64,000 bases of DNA. Origin: Phoma sp. XZ068 (lineage: Eukaryota > Ascomycota > Dothideomycetes > Pleosporales > Didymellaceae). A model generated the notes under the pieces. It saw only the letters and a program-made list of their open reading frames with translations. It was not told the origin of the DNA and searched no databases. This document shows positions 1 to 12,287 of this stretch, in pieces. The stretch is from assembly GCA_004835665.1 (NCBI GenBank), contig RBKR01000003.1:1736001-1800000 (forward strand), given 5' to 3'. A program made the position numbers and the translations under genes. Every line of letters begins with the position of its first letter. The stretch's first letter is position 1.

Positions 1-68
1 TTCTTGGAAGGCGCCTCGCCCTGTGGGGCTTCGCTCGAAGCTGGAGCTGCAGGTGGTACGTCGCTCAT
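1..68 (-). CDS. 5' end of an unknown gene running off the left edge
   Basis: On the minus strand an ATG at 68-66 opens a frame of 22 codons that stays open to the window edge, beginning MSDVPPAAPA and rich in Ala, Pro, Ser and Glu. The bases before the ATG (CAAC) fit a fungal translation start. The gene lies downstream of, and in the same direction as, Kog1, whose stop codon is 392 bases away. The visible part looks like a disordered N-terminus and does not identify a family. It could instead be a chance ATG in a leader. Confidence 0.4.
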   Translation of the reverse strand, partial: MSDVPPAAPASSEAPQGEAPSK

Positions 69-460
69 GTTGCAATGGGTGGAGAGAGTGCGGAAAGACG
101 GTGGTGTGTTTCGAGAAATTAGTCCTCGACTTCGCGATTGGAGGGGCAGTGCGACTCACGACCCCACATTCCCACCAGCGTCATACCACGCGGACCGAGT
201 CAGGTACAGTCATCGAAACATGCGTGTTTGATCCATGAATTCAAAAGGGCGCCATTATAATTACAAAGATACTACAGTGGGTATCGAAAGAAATCGGACC
301 TCGAAACCCTCATGCTGCTGCTCAATGTCAATGTCCACGCTATGCCCGTGCCCGCGGTGAAAGACTTCACCATCACGCCAAACCCAACCCAATGCAAAGC
401 AGCGGCTGCCGTAATACCTGATGCGCTGCGAAACGCCGTAACAAAGGAATATCAACCGCT
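69..460. other. Intergenic: Kog1 3' flank and promoter of the left-edge gene
   Basis: This stretch separates the stop of Kog1 from the start of the left-edge gene, both on the minus strand. It should hold the Kog1 3' untranslated region and the promoter of the next gene. Only short overlapping frames are visible and I see no RNA gene or repeat. Confidence 0.5.
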
Positions 461-3400
461 TCATCCATGTATTGACGAACGACTCGAAGCAACCGCTCCG
501 CCGTCCCACAACCGTACAGTCTTCAAAGTAGGGTTCTTAGGCTCATGGCACGAAAAGATATTTACGTGATTGTCGTGCAAAGCAGCGGCGGCAATCATGA
601 GTCGGTGCGGATGGAAAGCTGTGGCGGTAATCGGAGCAGACCGGTCGCGGAGGAAGCCAGAGTAGGGCTCGAAGTTCGATACTGGGTTTCCGTTGTTGAT
701 GTTGAAGATCTTGACGCGATGCTTTTGAGTGCCACTGGATGTTGTTAGCGGGAAGTGCTTGGCTTTATTCGTCATTCGAACTTACGTTGCAAAGACCGGC
801 GCGTGCTCGTGAACGCTGAGCGTGCGCAGATGGTCTGTTGTCGCTTGTATGGTCTTGACACTGCGATCCATTCGTATATCCCATAGCTTCACCTCTCCGC
901 TTCGACAGCCACTCACGAGCTCTCGTTGTCCACCGCGTTGTAAGTGTACGTTTGTGATCCACTGCTTGTGTTCTTTCCAAACCTTGACCATGGCAGTTGC
1001 AGGCTTTTGGCGCTGGTCGTACACGCGGATGGCTCCATCACCAAATCCTGCAACGAAAACGTCGCCTTCGACTTGATCCGATGTTAATGAGGTGATGCAT
1101 GATCCTGATCGGGCTGGAATATCCTGTGAAAGTCAGCCGCTGAATATTTGAGTGTCGTAATGGAGGAGCTTACACTGATGCAGACTTCCGTGCCCGCATT
1201 CCAGACTCGAATAACTTTGACGTCTCCAGCTACTAGTACCAGGCCCCTACCCTGCTGCCAGTCGAAGACGAGTCCCGCATTCCTGTTACTGGGTACGAGA
1301 TCAGTCAGAGCGCGGAACCCGGTTACAAGCTCTGTCTTCCCCTTTGAGTCGTAGTTGCGGAAGATCTTCATAACTCCATCCGATGACCCAGTCATCAGCA
1401 ACGCCTGATCATCCTCGTTTATAAGTCGAACATCCGTAATCCTCGAATCCATAGGGTTTCCGTTAGAGAAGCAGTTGATCCTCCTTACACTATCTGAATA
1501 GTCAATTACGTTGACTGTGTTCCAGCTGTCGGTCACGATGAGGTGATCCTCAAACTGATGGAACGTCATCTTCATGGGCTGACTGAGATTGTCGAAATAT
1601 CCGCGGGGGACATCCCATCGGTTCGAGACGGCAACCTCCTTGAGAGGTTGAGTTTCAGCAATGATCTTGTCGTTGCGGTTTCTCCGCCAAAGCCGCCCAT
1701 TGTAGTCTGTACTGCCTGGCTCGTCCGCCTCGGTCGGCTTCATCTGCGGCTCACGGAAATATTCAACAGACCACTCAAAGAAGACGCTCTTGAGTGGTAT
1801 GTGTGGTTTCTCTGACAGGGTTCGAGGCCTAAAGCCTCTTGACTTTGGCTCTTCTTCGACATGGTATTTCTCGGGGGTGTCAGGGCGTGCATCCGCGAGA
1901 GTAGCGTCGGATTCATCGATTTTACTCCTTGCGGCTGACTTTTGAGGCGAAGTGGACGAGTCGTGGCCAGACCAAAGGCTCTTGAGTGATGCGGTCGATT
2001 TGCGCATACCGCCGAAAAGTGAGAGATAACTGGTCTCTTTCGACGGCGTAGGTGGCGTGGAGACCATCTGCTGAAGTGGCTTCTCTTCTGGCAGCCGACG
2101 AGCAGGACGAGCTACCGCGTTCTTCTTCAGTGTCTCACTGAACTGTGGTTGCGCAAATCGCGCGAGCGATGACTCAAGCAGTGCGACCAGAACATAGTCC
2201 ACCACTATTCCGGCATCTTTGGCGATCTCAGGGTATGGGTCAACGGACATGACCAACATCTCCTTCCAGATGGCAGCGTAAACGGTATTCTGCGAGCAAG
2301 CGCTTGCTGATGCACCTGAGCCATTTGCGGTCCGCATCTTCATATACAGTCCATCACCGTTCTTCTGTTCCATCTTTGTCATGACGTCGCTGTTCTGCTC
2401 CTCCGAAAAATGTTCGAATGCCGTGACAATGAATCGTGTTTTGTAGCGTGCGATGAATGTGGAGAAGAATATCAGCAATTCTTTGCGAACCATGCTGTTG
2501 CCGTCCGTTGTCATGACGAGAACCATCGAGGCAATAGATTCTTCAATGTTAGCGACCTGAGCTGTGACGTCTCGGATTCCAAGGAAGGAAGACAATGAGT
2601 GTAGCATCGCGGCCCGTACTTCTGCAACCGGGTCCATAACGAGCTCGCATAATCGTTCGTGTGCCATGCAGCGGATACCCACCCATTTGGCCTCCTCGTA
2701 ATCAACCCACAGCTTACTCAAACAGAGGCATGACCATTGTCTGAGCAAAGGATTCTGCATATCTTTGAGGTGATCCAGACAGCTCTCCACGAGCTCTGTA
2801 CTCAATGACGCACGTTGCCCCTGGTTGTAGTCTTTGCAGAACATGGATATGATAAAGGCACACATTGCCCTGTGCTCACTTGCGTTCTGGATGGGAATGC
2901 CTACATCTTGTTAGCGTGATATCGAAAGTACTCGTGGTGATCAGACATACCAGAACTAGGGTTAAAGATATTAATAAAGTATTGATACCCATTGTCTTTG
3001 AGGAGATCGGCTTGACACGAGGAGTCAACGGCAAGGATGCGAGCCCAGATGAAGACCATGACTGGCTTCAGTTCGTTTGCTTGAGATTGCAAGAGCTTCA
3101 GCACATATGGGAATATGCCAATGCTGAGGGCGAGGTTGACTGCCCATGGTCCGTGGTCCAGGAAGCTGGATAGAAGAATGAGAGCGCGTAACCGGTGGAC
3201 CTGACTAAGAAGAACTTGGAGCACAATGGGGAGTTGCTCGGGTATCTTCTGCTCGACGGCCCCCTGCGACAAGTATACTTCAAAAGCAGTGAGTTGCTCG
3301 GAGAAGAATTCGGAGTGCTTGTACTGATACTCCTTTTCGCCACGAGCTTCAGCCTGCAGGTCGGGGAGTTGGGCTAGGATAAGCTCAACAGCGAGGTCCC

Positions 3401-4912
3401 AGCTTCGCCACAGAGGATGGTCGTGTGTCTGTGGTATTTCTGGGTGGGAGACAGGGTTGCAATGGTATACGCGCATGATTCGCTGTGCCAACAGATAGTT
3501 GCGGAATAATGCTGCCACCATGAGATCCTGGCGGAAGAGCTTCTTGAAGAGGGGCTTTGACAACGAGTTCCACGCAATCGTATCGGTGATGGCTGTAAAG
3601 ATCCAGTTGAGCTCGCCGATTGGTGTTCGACGCTCGGAGACTTTGCCTGGGATGTTGTGTGCGTCCCGTAGGTTGACCTTGCTTGGGAGAGGGTTCTGCA
3701 GGATGAAGAATCGCACAGCCATGGTGATGGGATCTGTCAAGCAGGACGTGAAGACATCTGCGGGCAACTCTGGGTTCGTAGGCAGCGACTCTCTTTCTCG
3801 ACAGGCGGCTAGGTGAATGCAGTCGCTAAAGTCGACGTACTCGACGTTGGGGTCTCGCCGACGTGCCTCCTCGAATTCGGCCTGGTGCTTCTCGGCGAAT
3901 CGGTTGAAGTTGCTGATGATGAGACCAGCGTCCGAGCAGTCGTAAACGAACAGGCTGGGAGCGCCGATCCAGCTCTGCAGGTCGTATAGCGAGAGCGGGA
4001 TGTACTGAGTGTAGTTCCTATTGAAGACCCAGATCTCTCCACTCGAGGTCGGCTTTGGTACACCATGGCCGTTGTAATGGAACAGCACGCGTTCATTTCT
4101 AGCGTTTCGTCGAAGGGTGGAAGCATATTTCCTTGTCTCTTCTGTTGTAGGGTCGAGCAAGAGCTTGTAGCGCGTACGCATGCTCAACTGCTCGTACTGT
4201 GTCTGCAGGGCCTTTCCGATCTGGTTCATGGGTGTGTGGCCTGGCGTCTGCGAGGTCACGGTGGGATCGATCCAGCACTCTTCCTTGGCGCATGGGTTGG
4301 TCTTGATGACGTCGGGTGGGTCGACGCCGATGTTCAGGCAGAGGGCGAGTACAGCAGAGACGGTCTTCAGGCGGTCTCGCATGCGCCATTCTTGCACCGA
4401 CGATGCGCCAATCTCGCCCTTGGGATGGCCGCCGGTTTCGTGCTTCTTGTCGGTGTAGTACATGAAAAAGTTCTGTCGCAGCTGGTCAGTTCCAGATATG
4501 CAGCGGCAAGGTCGATGCAACCCACCGAGGTCAGCATGTTGCTGTACTCTTCCGAGTTCAGTTGGTCGTCCCAGCCATGGCGGATGGTGAAGTGGCCGTC
4601 GACGCTGCCGTCTTCGGGGGAGTCTTGGGGGTGCTGTGCGGGGGATCGAGGCCCAAAGTCGCTCTTTGCACGCGCAAGGCTGGGGCGGTGGGAGCTGGTA
4701 GCACCCAGCGCCGGGCGGACGGTCGAGGTGGGCGACTGCACGGCGAGGTGGGCGGCGGGCGTCGCAGAGCTGGGCCGGGACGAGGTGGTGTCCTGCGACG
4801 GGCGCGATTCTCGAGGGGCCGAGGCCGCAGCGGCCGGGTCGTCCATGTCGACGGGCGCGTGCGAGGCAAGTGGGTTGGGGAAAGGATGGCCGGGGTCGTG
4901 GGCGGTTCTCAT
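461..4912 (-). CDS. KOG1: Kog1/Raptor, TORC1 scaffold subunit
   Basis: Raptor is the TORC1 subunit that presents substrates to the Tor kinase at the vacuole. Five exons (4912-4526, 4481-2951, 2900-1174, 1123-786, 734-461) join in frame to 1418 codons, the usual size. Introns are 44, 50, 50 and 51 bases, with GTGGGT, GTATGT, GTAAGC and GTAAGT donors. After a disordered Ser/Pro-rich N-terminus (about 1-110) comes the raptor N-terminal caspase-like domain, with the motifs NFFMYYTDKKHE and VLFHYNGHGVPKP. Then come HEAT-type helices (NASEHRAMCAFI), a low-complexity linker, and C-terminal WD40 repeats (DGVMKIFRNYD, GEVKLWDIRMD, VNIFSC). The start is uncertain: an in-frame Met lies upstream at 5107, but the sequence between is unlike a conserved N-terminus. 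Family assignment is secure. Confidence 0.95.
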
Positions 4913-5933
4913 GGCGAGCTCGAGCTTGAAGGGACGGAGCTCGCAGCAGCGCCCATGTCGTAAGAGCAGCCTGTGCGCGCTGGAGGGGAGCGCGGGCGGG
5001 CAGAGCGCAGTGTCGAGAGGAAGAGAAGCAGCGTGCAGCGCGCAGTTATGCTGCCGGGACAGCTCAAGATGCAGGCGGCGGGCGTGGTGGTTGCCAGACG
5101 CTAGCACGAAGTAGTCCCGCGGTCAAGTCAGAGGTGGAGCGCCGTGCGGCCAGTGGAGGCATGCGCGATGCCAAACGGTGCGCACCGAGCAGACACGCCC
5201 GCGCCGTTGGCCATGGGCAGGCCGCAGCGGTGAGCCAACGCGCGCTGTACGTGTCGCAGGCTCGTCAATTAGGTGACCGAGGCGGGCTCCCCTCGCCGGC
5301 TCTGCTGCATGCCTGCTGTGTGCTGTGAATGCTCCTCCGTCTGCCGTCGACCAGCAGTCCAATCACGGCCAGCGCCATCCCTGTCGCGCGCAGAGTGCTC
5401 AGGGGGAGAGTGCGCGAACAAAGTGCACGCTGTCTGCGACGCCCCATTGCTCTGCGCTGCGCTGCTCTGCCCTCTGCCCTGCGCTGCTCTGCCCTCTGCC
5501 CTCGCCGTCTCTGCCCCCGGTGCACTGCCAAACCTCGTGCTGGACGCTGGCGCGCTCCGTCTCACAGCTGCAACAGCCTATCGATATCGCTCGCAGCCCG
5601 CCAAGCGCTGTCGTGCCCGCCCATCAGCACTGCACCAAAAGTTGCGGCGCCGGACGATCCCAGAGCCCTGCCAGACGACGTCTGCCGTCCCTCTGCGCCC
5701 TCCAGACATGCACACATCCTGTGACGAGCATCCATAGCCCCCACTGCCTGTCGCGCTGAGCACGCCCGCCGCCTCCCCAGCCTCGATCCACACTAGACGT
5801 CGCTCGCCCGCGCGGACCCCAGACACGCAGACACCCCCGGCCACTGCGCTGCTCGCCTTGCGTGCAGACCGAATGCGTGCGTGACCGGCCCCGGCTGCCA
5901 TTGTATTGTCCCTCGGGCTACAGACCCGGCGCC
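4913..5933. other. Bidirectional promoter between Kog1 and the kelch gene
   Basis: About 1 kb separates two divergent starts. It is very GC-rich and, from about 5330 onward, strongly pyrimidine-rich on the plus strand. The many open frames here reflect base composition and none resembles a known protein. A 22-base direct tandem repeat lies at 5459-5502. Confidence 0.6.
5459..5502. repeat. 22-base tandem duplication
   Basis: The unit gcgctgctctgccctctgcc (plus ct) occurs twice without interruption, at 5459-5480 and 5481-5502. It sits in the pyrimidine-rich leader or promoter about 430 bases before the kelch start codon. Slippage in low-complexity DNA is the simplest origin. Confidence 0.8.
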
Positions 5934-8900
5934 ATGTCGTTCCTGTTTGGCAAGAAGAACAAGCAGCAGAGCAACGCGCTCCCCGCGGCCACGCGCGAGA
6001 TCACCTCCTCCCACGGCCCCGCTCCCCAGCCTGCGCAGCCAAACGGTCCCCCTCGCGAGAAGGATGGCGGCCGTCCAGGCGCACACCCGCAGTCGAACTC
6101 GTCGACCCCGAGCGGGAGTGTAAACAACTCGCTGAGCTCGCTGCAGGGCCGTGACGGCCAGCCCATCGTTGCGCCCGAACCCAAGGCGTTGCGTGAAAGA
6201 TCAGGGTCCAACGAACAGGTGCGCACGCAAGTCCTTCTGGTTGCTCTCTATACATGCTAACAACCCACCACAGGGCGCACTACAGAATGCCAGACCCGCC
6301 GGCGCTCCCCAAGAATCTCCCTACCCCTGGTCCTCCCGTCGTCTAAACTTCACCGCCGGCAACCCCTTTCCTCGCTACGGCGCCGCGATCAACTCGGTCG
6401 CCTCCAAAGATGGCACAATCTACCTCATGGGAGGTCTTGTTGGCGGCGCCACCGTCAAGGGCGACCTCTGGCTGACCGAGATGGGCAATGGGAGCATGGC
6501 ATGCTACCCCATCTCAACCACCGGCGACGGCCCCGGGCCCCGTGTAGGACACTCCAGTCTGCTGGTTGGTAATGCTTTTATTGTTTTTGGTGGAGACACA
6601 AAATTGGCAGACAACGACGATCTGGATGATACCCTCTATCTTTTGAACACCTGTAGGCTCACCTCCCTCAGCAGCTGCGTGCTGCCGCTAACAACATTCC
6701 AGCGACGAAACACTGGTCACGGGCGCTGCCTCAGGGTCCACGCCCCACCGGACGTTATGGACATACACTGAACATCTTGGGCTCCAAAATCTACATTTTT
6801 GGTGGCCAAGTGGAAGGCTTTTTCTTCAACGATCTTGTCGCTTTTGACTTGAATTCCCTCCAATCCTCGGCCAGCCGCTGGGAGGTGCTGCTCCCAAACA
6901 CCAAAGATCAGGCCTCGCCTCATGGCCGGTCCCCACCAGCTCGCACAAATCACTCCGTAGTGACATGGACAGACAGGCTCTACCTGTTCGGTGGTACTGA
7001 CGGTGTTACCTGGTTTAATGATGTTTGGACTTACGAACCACGGTCGAATACCTGGACCGAGCTTGATTGCATTGGCTACATCCCTGTAGCGCGCGAGGGT
7101 CACTCGGCTGCACTTGTCAACGATACCATGTACATCTTTGGTGGTCGCACACAAGAAGGTGTCGATTTGGGAGATCTTGCAGCTTTCCGCATCTCGTCTC
7201 GCCGTTGGTACATGTTCCAGAATATGGGACACTCGCCTTCCGCCCGTTCAGGTCACAGCATGACCGCATTTGGAAAACACATTGTGACACTTGCGGGTGA
7301 GCCAAGCTCGTCACTCAGCGACAGGAACGAGCTGAGTATGGCATACATCCTGGATACATCGAAGATTAGGTATCCTCCCAACGAAAGTGCCGCTCCTCAG
7401 CAAGCGATCAACACGCCTCGAAAGTTGAGCGGAGGTGAACGTAGCAACATTCCTCAGACCAGGAACGGGCCACCGCCCAATCGCGAAAGCATGTTACCTG
7501 GACCGCAACAACGAGGAGCTCCGGACATGTCTGGCGGGATGGGGCCGGGCGGTTCGAGGCTGCCTCGTGCAGCGGGACAGGCACCTTCCGGACCTCCACC
7601 TCTTCAGCAGCCACCTCAACCACGGATGAATGGCGCCGTTCCTCAAGTAATTCCAGCTTCAAGAAGCAAAACACCAACGAAAGTGGAGCGAGGTTTCGGC
7701 CCTTCCGCCGATACCGAGGCTGCGTCTGCGCTCGACAGAGAGAATCTCTCCCAAACCGCTAGAGACAGCCCGTCTGGTGCAGACCTCCAGCGAAAAGGCT
7801 CCGACGCCGTCAGTCAGCGCACGCAAAAAGAATCCATGGACACAACACGATCTGCAAGTCAGACCTCACGGAACGCATCGAGAACGCAATCGCACCGGCA
7901 GCAACCGTCGCACGACACCATAGCCAGCATCGAACAAGAGACACCTAGGCGATCAATCGAAACCCCGCAGCAACGCGCCATCAGTAGAGAGACGGACCAC
8001 CGACAAGTTGATAGTGGTCTGGGTGCTTCGCCAGCAATCGCCCATGCCAATGACGATGTTGTTCGAGAGCTCGATGTTGCTAAAAGCCGCAACGCATGGT
8101 ACGCTTCAGAGCTTGCGTTAGCACGCAAAGCTGGCTACAATCCCGCCACCTCGACCAGCCCCATGTTTGACGAGCGCTCTGCCGATAGCTTCCAAGATGA
8201 AGATCGACCGCTGCTCGAGGCTCTACTCAAGATGAAGGCAGAGGTCGACCGTGTACAGACGTCAATCAAAACACAAGGGTCGGATGCGGCGAAGAGAATT
8301 GCAGAAGTGGAACGCCAACGAGACGCTGCCATTAGCGAAGCTATCTACGCAAAGACAAAACTCGCGGCCCATGGTGGCGGCAGCCAGGCGGGTACTCCGC
8401 AACCTGATGGCGCTCGCAACACGGAAACTCCCGACCTAGACCGCATGAACGACATCAGCAAGCGTCTGGCTTCCTCTTTGGCCGCTCAAGCAGAGTTGAC
8501 CACGTTGGTCGAGAAGCTTACGCACGAGATCGAGTCTGAGAAGAAGGCGAAGCAACTGGCGGACGAAACCGCCGAAGCTGCGCAAGCACGAGTGCAAGAA
8601 TTAGACTCCACTCGACAAAAGGCAGCTGCCGAATCCGAAAGTCTACGAGCTGAGCTGCACGAGGCCCAACGCGTAGCGAGAGAAGTCTCTGCCAGCGCCG
8701 CAGAAGCCGAGACTTCCTCCCGTTTGCTCGCGGTCGACAAGCAAGAGCTGAGTGACAAGGTCGCCCATTTCTCTAGTCAGTCTACGAACCATGCCACCAT
8801 ACTTGTGACACTACGCGAGGCTGTCGCTGCATCTTCGGAAAAGTCGAGTCTTCTAGAAAGGAAACTTGACGAGGAACGCAGTCAGAGCGAAGCCATACGT

Positions 8901-10502
8901 CAGAAGCTCAGCCAACTGCGTGCTGAACATGAAGCCCGCACGACAGAGCTGGAGACCGCCTCTCAAAAATTGCGCGATGCTGAAGAGCTGGCAGAGAAGC
9001 ACGCAGCAGAAGCACGTCTTCATCAGGCAGCGGTGTTATCTGGCCTGGGAAGCATTGCCGCTCACGCTCCTGCGAACGACAATGTCACGAACGAACGCGT
9101 CAGCATACTACAACAACAAGTCGAAGCGGCAAATGCCATGGCGCGCAAGAACCAGGCAGCTGCTGACCAGGCTTCCGAAAAGCTGCGCCGCGCTGAGGAG
9201 AGGATCGCCGGCCTTGAAGCTTACCAAGAGCAGTCCAGCCGTGAAGGTCTTACTATTCGTAAGCAGCTGCAGCAGGCTATGAGGGACATGCAAGCCTCCG
9301 AGGTGGAGAAGGCGGAGCTTCACCAACAGCATGAGCGCCTGCGCCTGGAGAGCAACGCGTTCGAGGTTCAGCTTAAAACGCTCAAGAACCTGCTTGAGGA
9401 GAGAGGAGTCAACGCTGTTGATCACCGCCGTTCAAGAGTCTTGGACAGCCCGAACTCACGATTCGGCACTCCGGAGCTTAATCGCGTCAAGGAGCTTGAA
9501 CAGCAAATCGATTCTATGAACAAGGTGCACGAGGAGCTGCGTGCTTCCTTCGAGCAGCGTGAGCACGAAGTCAGCAAAGATTGGGAGGAGAAGCTGCAGG
9601 CTCTGCACAATGATCACCAGGCAGCTGTCAAGTACTTGCGAGGCACAGAGAAGATGCTTGCTAAGATGAAGCAAGAGCTCGACAGGTACAAGAACGCGAA
9701 CACAAAGCTTGAGGAGGAGCTTAAGCAGGCCACCTCGTCTTCGCGAAGCCCAACTAAGGAGCAGACCGCAGAATGGGAAGCAGAGAGGGCGTCACTGCGC
9801 ACGGAACTTTCGACTGTCCAGGATAATCTGAAGACCACCGTCGGTCGCCTTGAGAGTCAACTGTCCACATTACAGTCTGAGCTGGCCGCAGCACGAAAGG
9901 AAGCTGAAGTCGCAGCGACCAAGACAAAGGAGGCCGAGTCCACCGCCACCAAATCTCGCGCCGATCTCGATTCTCTTCGTCAGCAGTACACGGTTGTTGA
10001 AGAACGTGCGCGCGAGGCAGAGAACCGGGTACAGATGTTCCTTGACCAATTCGAAAACTCGGTAGACAGCTACCGTCGACAGTCGCAGGTGCCAGGAGAC
10101 GGAAACAATGGCGATATCACTCGTCACCGAACGCATGACAGCATTGCTTCGGCCGACTCGCTGTACAGCCACAACGATGGCTCAAGCACCCCCGAAGCAC
10201 CCAACAACCGTCCGGCATCTACCGCCACTCGCAATTCCATGGCGCTGGACAATCTTGCTTCAGAGCTCGACGCTCTGAGAAGTCACTGGGAGACTACCAA
10301 CAAAGCGTACCGCCTGAGCGATCGATTCGACTTCGAACGCACGCCCACAAAGGACCAGCAAAACACTAACGAGGGCATCTCGCAGTGGAGAGACTCGGTT
10401 GACTCCGAGATCTCCATCCAGGAGATTGCGCCCAAGAAGCCGGCACAAGCGCAGGCCTCGACTGCACCGGCGGCAAACGGGCCGGCGGCTGGCATGCTTT
10501 GA
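5934..10502 (+). CDS. Kelch-repeat cell-end (polarity) protein, Tea1/Kel1/KelA type
   Basis: Proteins of this type mark growth sites: they ride microtubule plus ends and recruit polarity factors to the hyphal tip. Three exons (5934-6218, 6274-6652, 6703-10502) join in frame to 1487 codons, with introns of 55 and 50 bases. Residues 1-100 are disordered. At least six kelch repeats follow (about 115-430), seen as RxGH or RxNH followed by a YLFGG or YIFGG strand (RVGHSSLL, RYGHTLNI, RTNHSVVT, REGHSAAL, RSGHSMTA). A Pro/Gln/Ser-rich linker leads to a coiled coil of some 650 residues (about 670-1340) rich in Ala, Glu, Gln and Arg. Kelch plus long coiled coil is the Tea1/Kel architecture. I cannot tell which paralogue this is. 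Confidence 0.88.
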
Positions 10503-11059
10503 TGATGTTCATGACTGTTTGTTTGATTTGGAGCACTGGCGGGCAGGATACTAGGAGCCGGTACATGAGCGCTCCTATTGCAAGTTGGCGCGGTACACCG
10601 CAGCTAATTGTTGCTGGGACGGATCAGGCTCATGGGATTTGCTTTAGTACTATATACCATTCTCAAATGTTTAATGTAGTTGTTTGTCTTTAATATACAC
10701 TGTGTTGTTCTATGTCTGTTCTTCGTGCTTCCCGACTCGTAGTGATTGAGGTGAAGAGTAGATCTCGTTCCGCCAACACGCCGCTGCTGCTCTTCACCTC
10801 GCTCAATAGCGAGTGGACAATAGCAGTCCCAACCACGTCGAGCCAGAGTGTAGCGATATTGTTCATATTGTCACAATAGCAAGCGCTACGCACGGAGGTT
10901 GGAGGGTCATATATCAAGCCCTCCTACCCTACCCACTACGTCCAAGTCTTCTTCACTCCTCCTCTCTTCTGTCTGCTCCCGGCGGGTCTTTTCCCCTGAC
11001 GCTGGTCGTCACTCTCCTTCTTGTAGCCATCATATACGTTTATTCTTTCCTACTTCACC
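10503..11059. other. Intergenic between two plus-strand genes
   Basis: This spacer holds the 3' flank of the kelch gene and the promoter of the next gene. A CT-rich stretch (about 10920-11000) just before the next start is typical of fungal core promoters. I see no further gene. Confidence 0.5.
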
Positions 11060-12178
11060 ATGCCCAACGACTTCGACTTCGGCAGCGCTGGCGCTGGGTT
11101 CGAGGACTCCGGCTTCTGGGACCGGGAAGACGCCACCGAGGCGTTCGTGAGCTCGCTTCTGCAGTTCACATCGTACGGTGATGGCTACGATGCCGCCACC
11201 GGCGTGCACGCCGAGGATGAAGGGGTGGGTCAGGTGGAGGGAGATGTAGTCTTCCACCCGGGTCTCGAGCTCCCCTTCGAGCAGCCCGGCGACGTTGACT
11301 ACCTCCTGGGCGCAGCACAGACTGCATCTCCTCCCGCCTCTCCCGCCCCTTCGGAGGCACTCAGTACGGATTCGGCGATCTCACTAACCAACTCGCTGGA
11401 CGATGTTGGCGCCAACATCCTCTACACCAAGCTCTGGGTTCCCCCCGCGGTCTTGACAACCTCCAACTACACGCCCCTCCCCCACATCCTCGCCCAAGAA
11501 CCAGAGTCTCCGCCCGACCACACCGCCATCTACGCCCCCCTCACAACCCTCCACTTCCGCACCTCCGCCGAAGCAAAAGCACACCGTCGCCGCCCCCGCA
11601 TCCACCCCAAATCCGACGCCACCGACATCGCCCGCGTCAAGACCTTCGGCCGCGCCTACTGGGTCCGCCGCATCTACAACGCCATGATCGACATATCAGC
11701 CATAACCGACAAGCCCGCATCCGTGCACCGCCAACGCTTCACCCAGCGCTCGTCAACCCCCGCCTTCGAAGCGCTCGATCTCGAAGCCACAGCCCACCAC
11801 GTCTTCGACGAAGCGATTGCCGTGCACGAGCGCGGATTCAATCGTCCGAAGGTGTACCATAAGAATACTGTGCGCGGCAAGTTGGTGGATATCAGTGAGA
11901 AGAGCGTGGAGTTAAGGCTGAGTAGGATTTGTCTTGTGCTGCGGGAGACGAAGAGTACGGTTGATGATGCGTTGAGGGGGGGTGTGACGTTGGCGTTGCT
12001 GTGTGATAATCCTGAGGCGCGGAGGTTTACGAAGGCGTCGAATGATGCGGGGAATGCGAAGAGGGGGGAGAGGCTGAAGGTGACTGCTACGAAGGAGAGG
12101 GTGAGGAAGGCGAAGGCGGAGGAGGATGAGGGCGATGTCGAAGGTGATGGTCGTGAGGAGGTCGAGGTGCAGGAGTAG
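11060..12178 (+). CDS. Unknown protein, 372 residues, acidic N-terminus and basic C-terminus
   Basis: I do not recognise the family. The ATG follows a CT-rich leader and an ACC context, and the frame is intronless. Residues 1-170 are acidic and Ser/Pro-rich. Residues about 175-300 look folded and conserved: FGRAYWVRRIYNAMIDIS, then AHHVFDEAIAVHERGF and KSVELRLSRICLVLRETK. The tail is Lys/Glu-rich. No signal peptide or membrane segment is visible. Codon use changes sharply inside the gene: the 5' two thirds end codons mostly in C, the 3' third mostly in G. It converges on the mitochondrial-protein gene at 12288, with 109 bases between stops. Confidence 0.75.
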   Translation: MPNDFDFGSAGAGFEDSGFWDREDATEAFVSSLLQFTSYGDGYDAATGVHAEDEGVGQVEGDVVFHPGLELPFEQPGDVDYLLGAAQTASPPASPAPSEALSTDSAISLTNSLDDVGANILYTKLWVPPAVLTTSNYTPLPHILAQEPESPPDHTAIYAPLTTLHFRTSAEAKAHRRRPRIHPKSDATDIARVKTFGRAYWVRRIYNAMIDISAITDKPASVHRQRFTQRSSTPAFEALDLEATAHHVFDEAIAVHERGFNRPKVYHKNTVRGKLVDISEKSVELRLSRICLVLRETKSTVDDALRGGVTLALLCDNPEARRFTKASNDAGNAKRGERLKVTATKERVRKAKAEEDEGDVEGDGREEVEVQE

Positions 12179-12287
12179 TCCGCGGGCGTGATAGTGTTTC
12201 CATCTTTTTTCTTCCGCGGTACAGACCCTGCAGGCGAGGTCTACACATCCGTCCGACAACGACATTACGACGTAACGACTCCATAGT

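Noticed and set aside
4913..5107. N-terminal extension of Kog1 to the upstream Met at 5107
   Set aside because: The extra 65 residues look like translated leader, rich in His, Arg and Cys, unlike known Raptor starts.
5265..6226. Many overlapping frames in the GC-rich Kog1/kelch promoter
   Set aside because: They result from a lack of AT-rich stop codons in pyrimidine-rich DNA; none resembles a protein.
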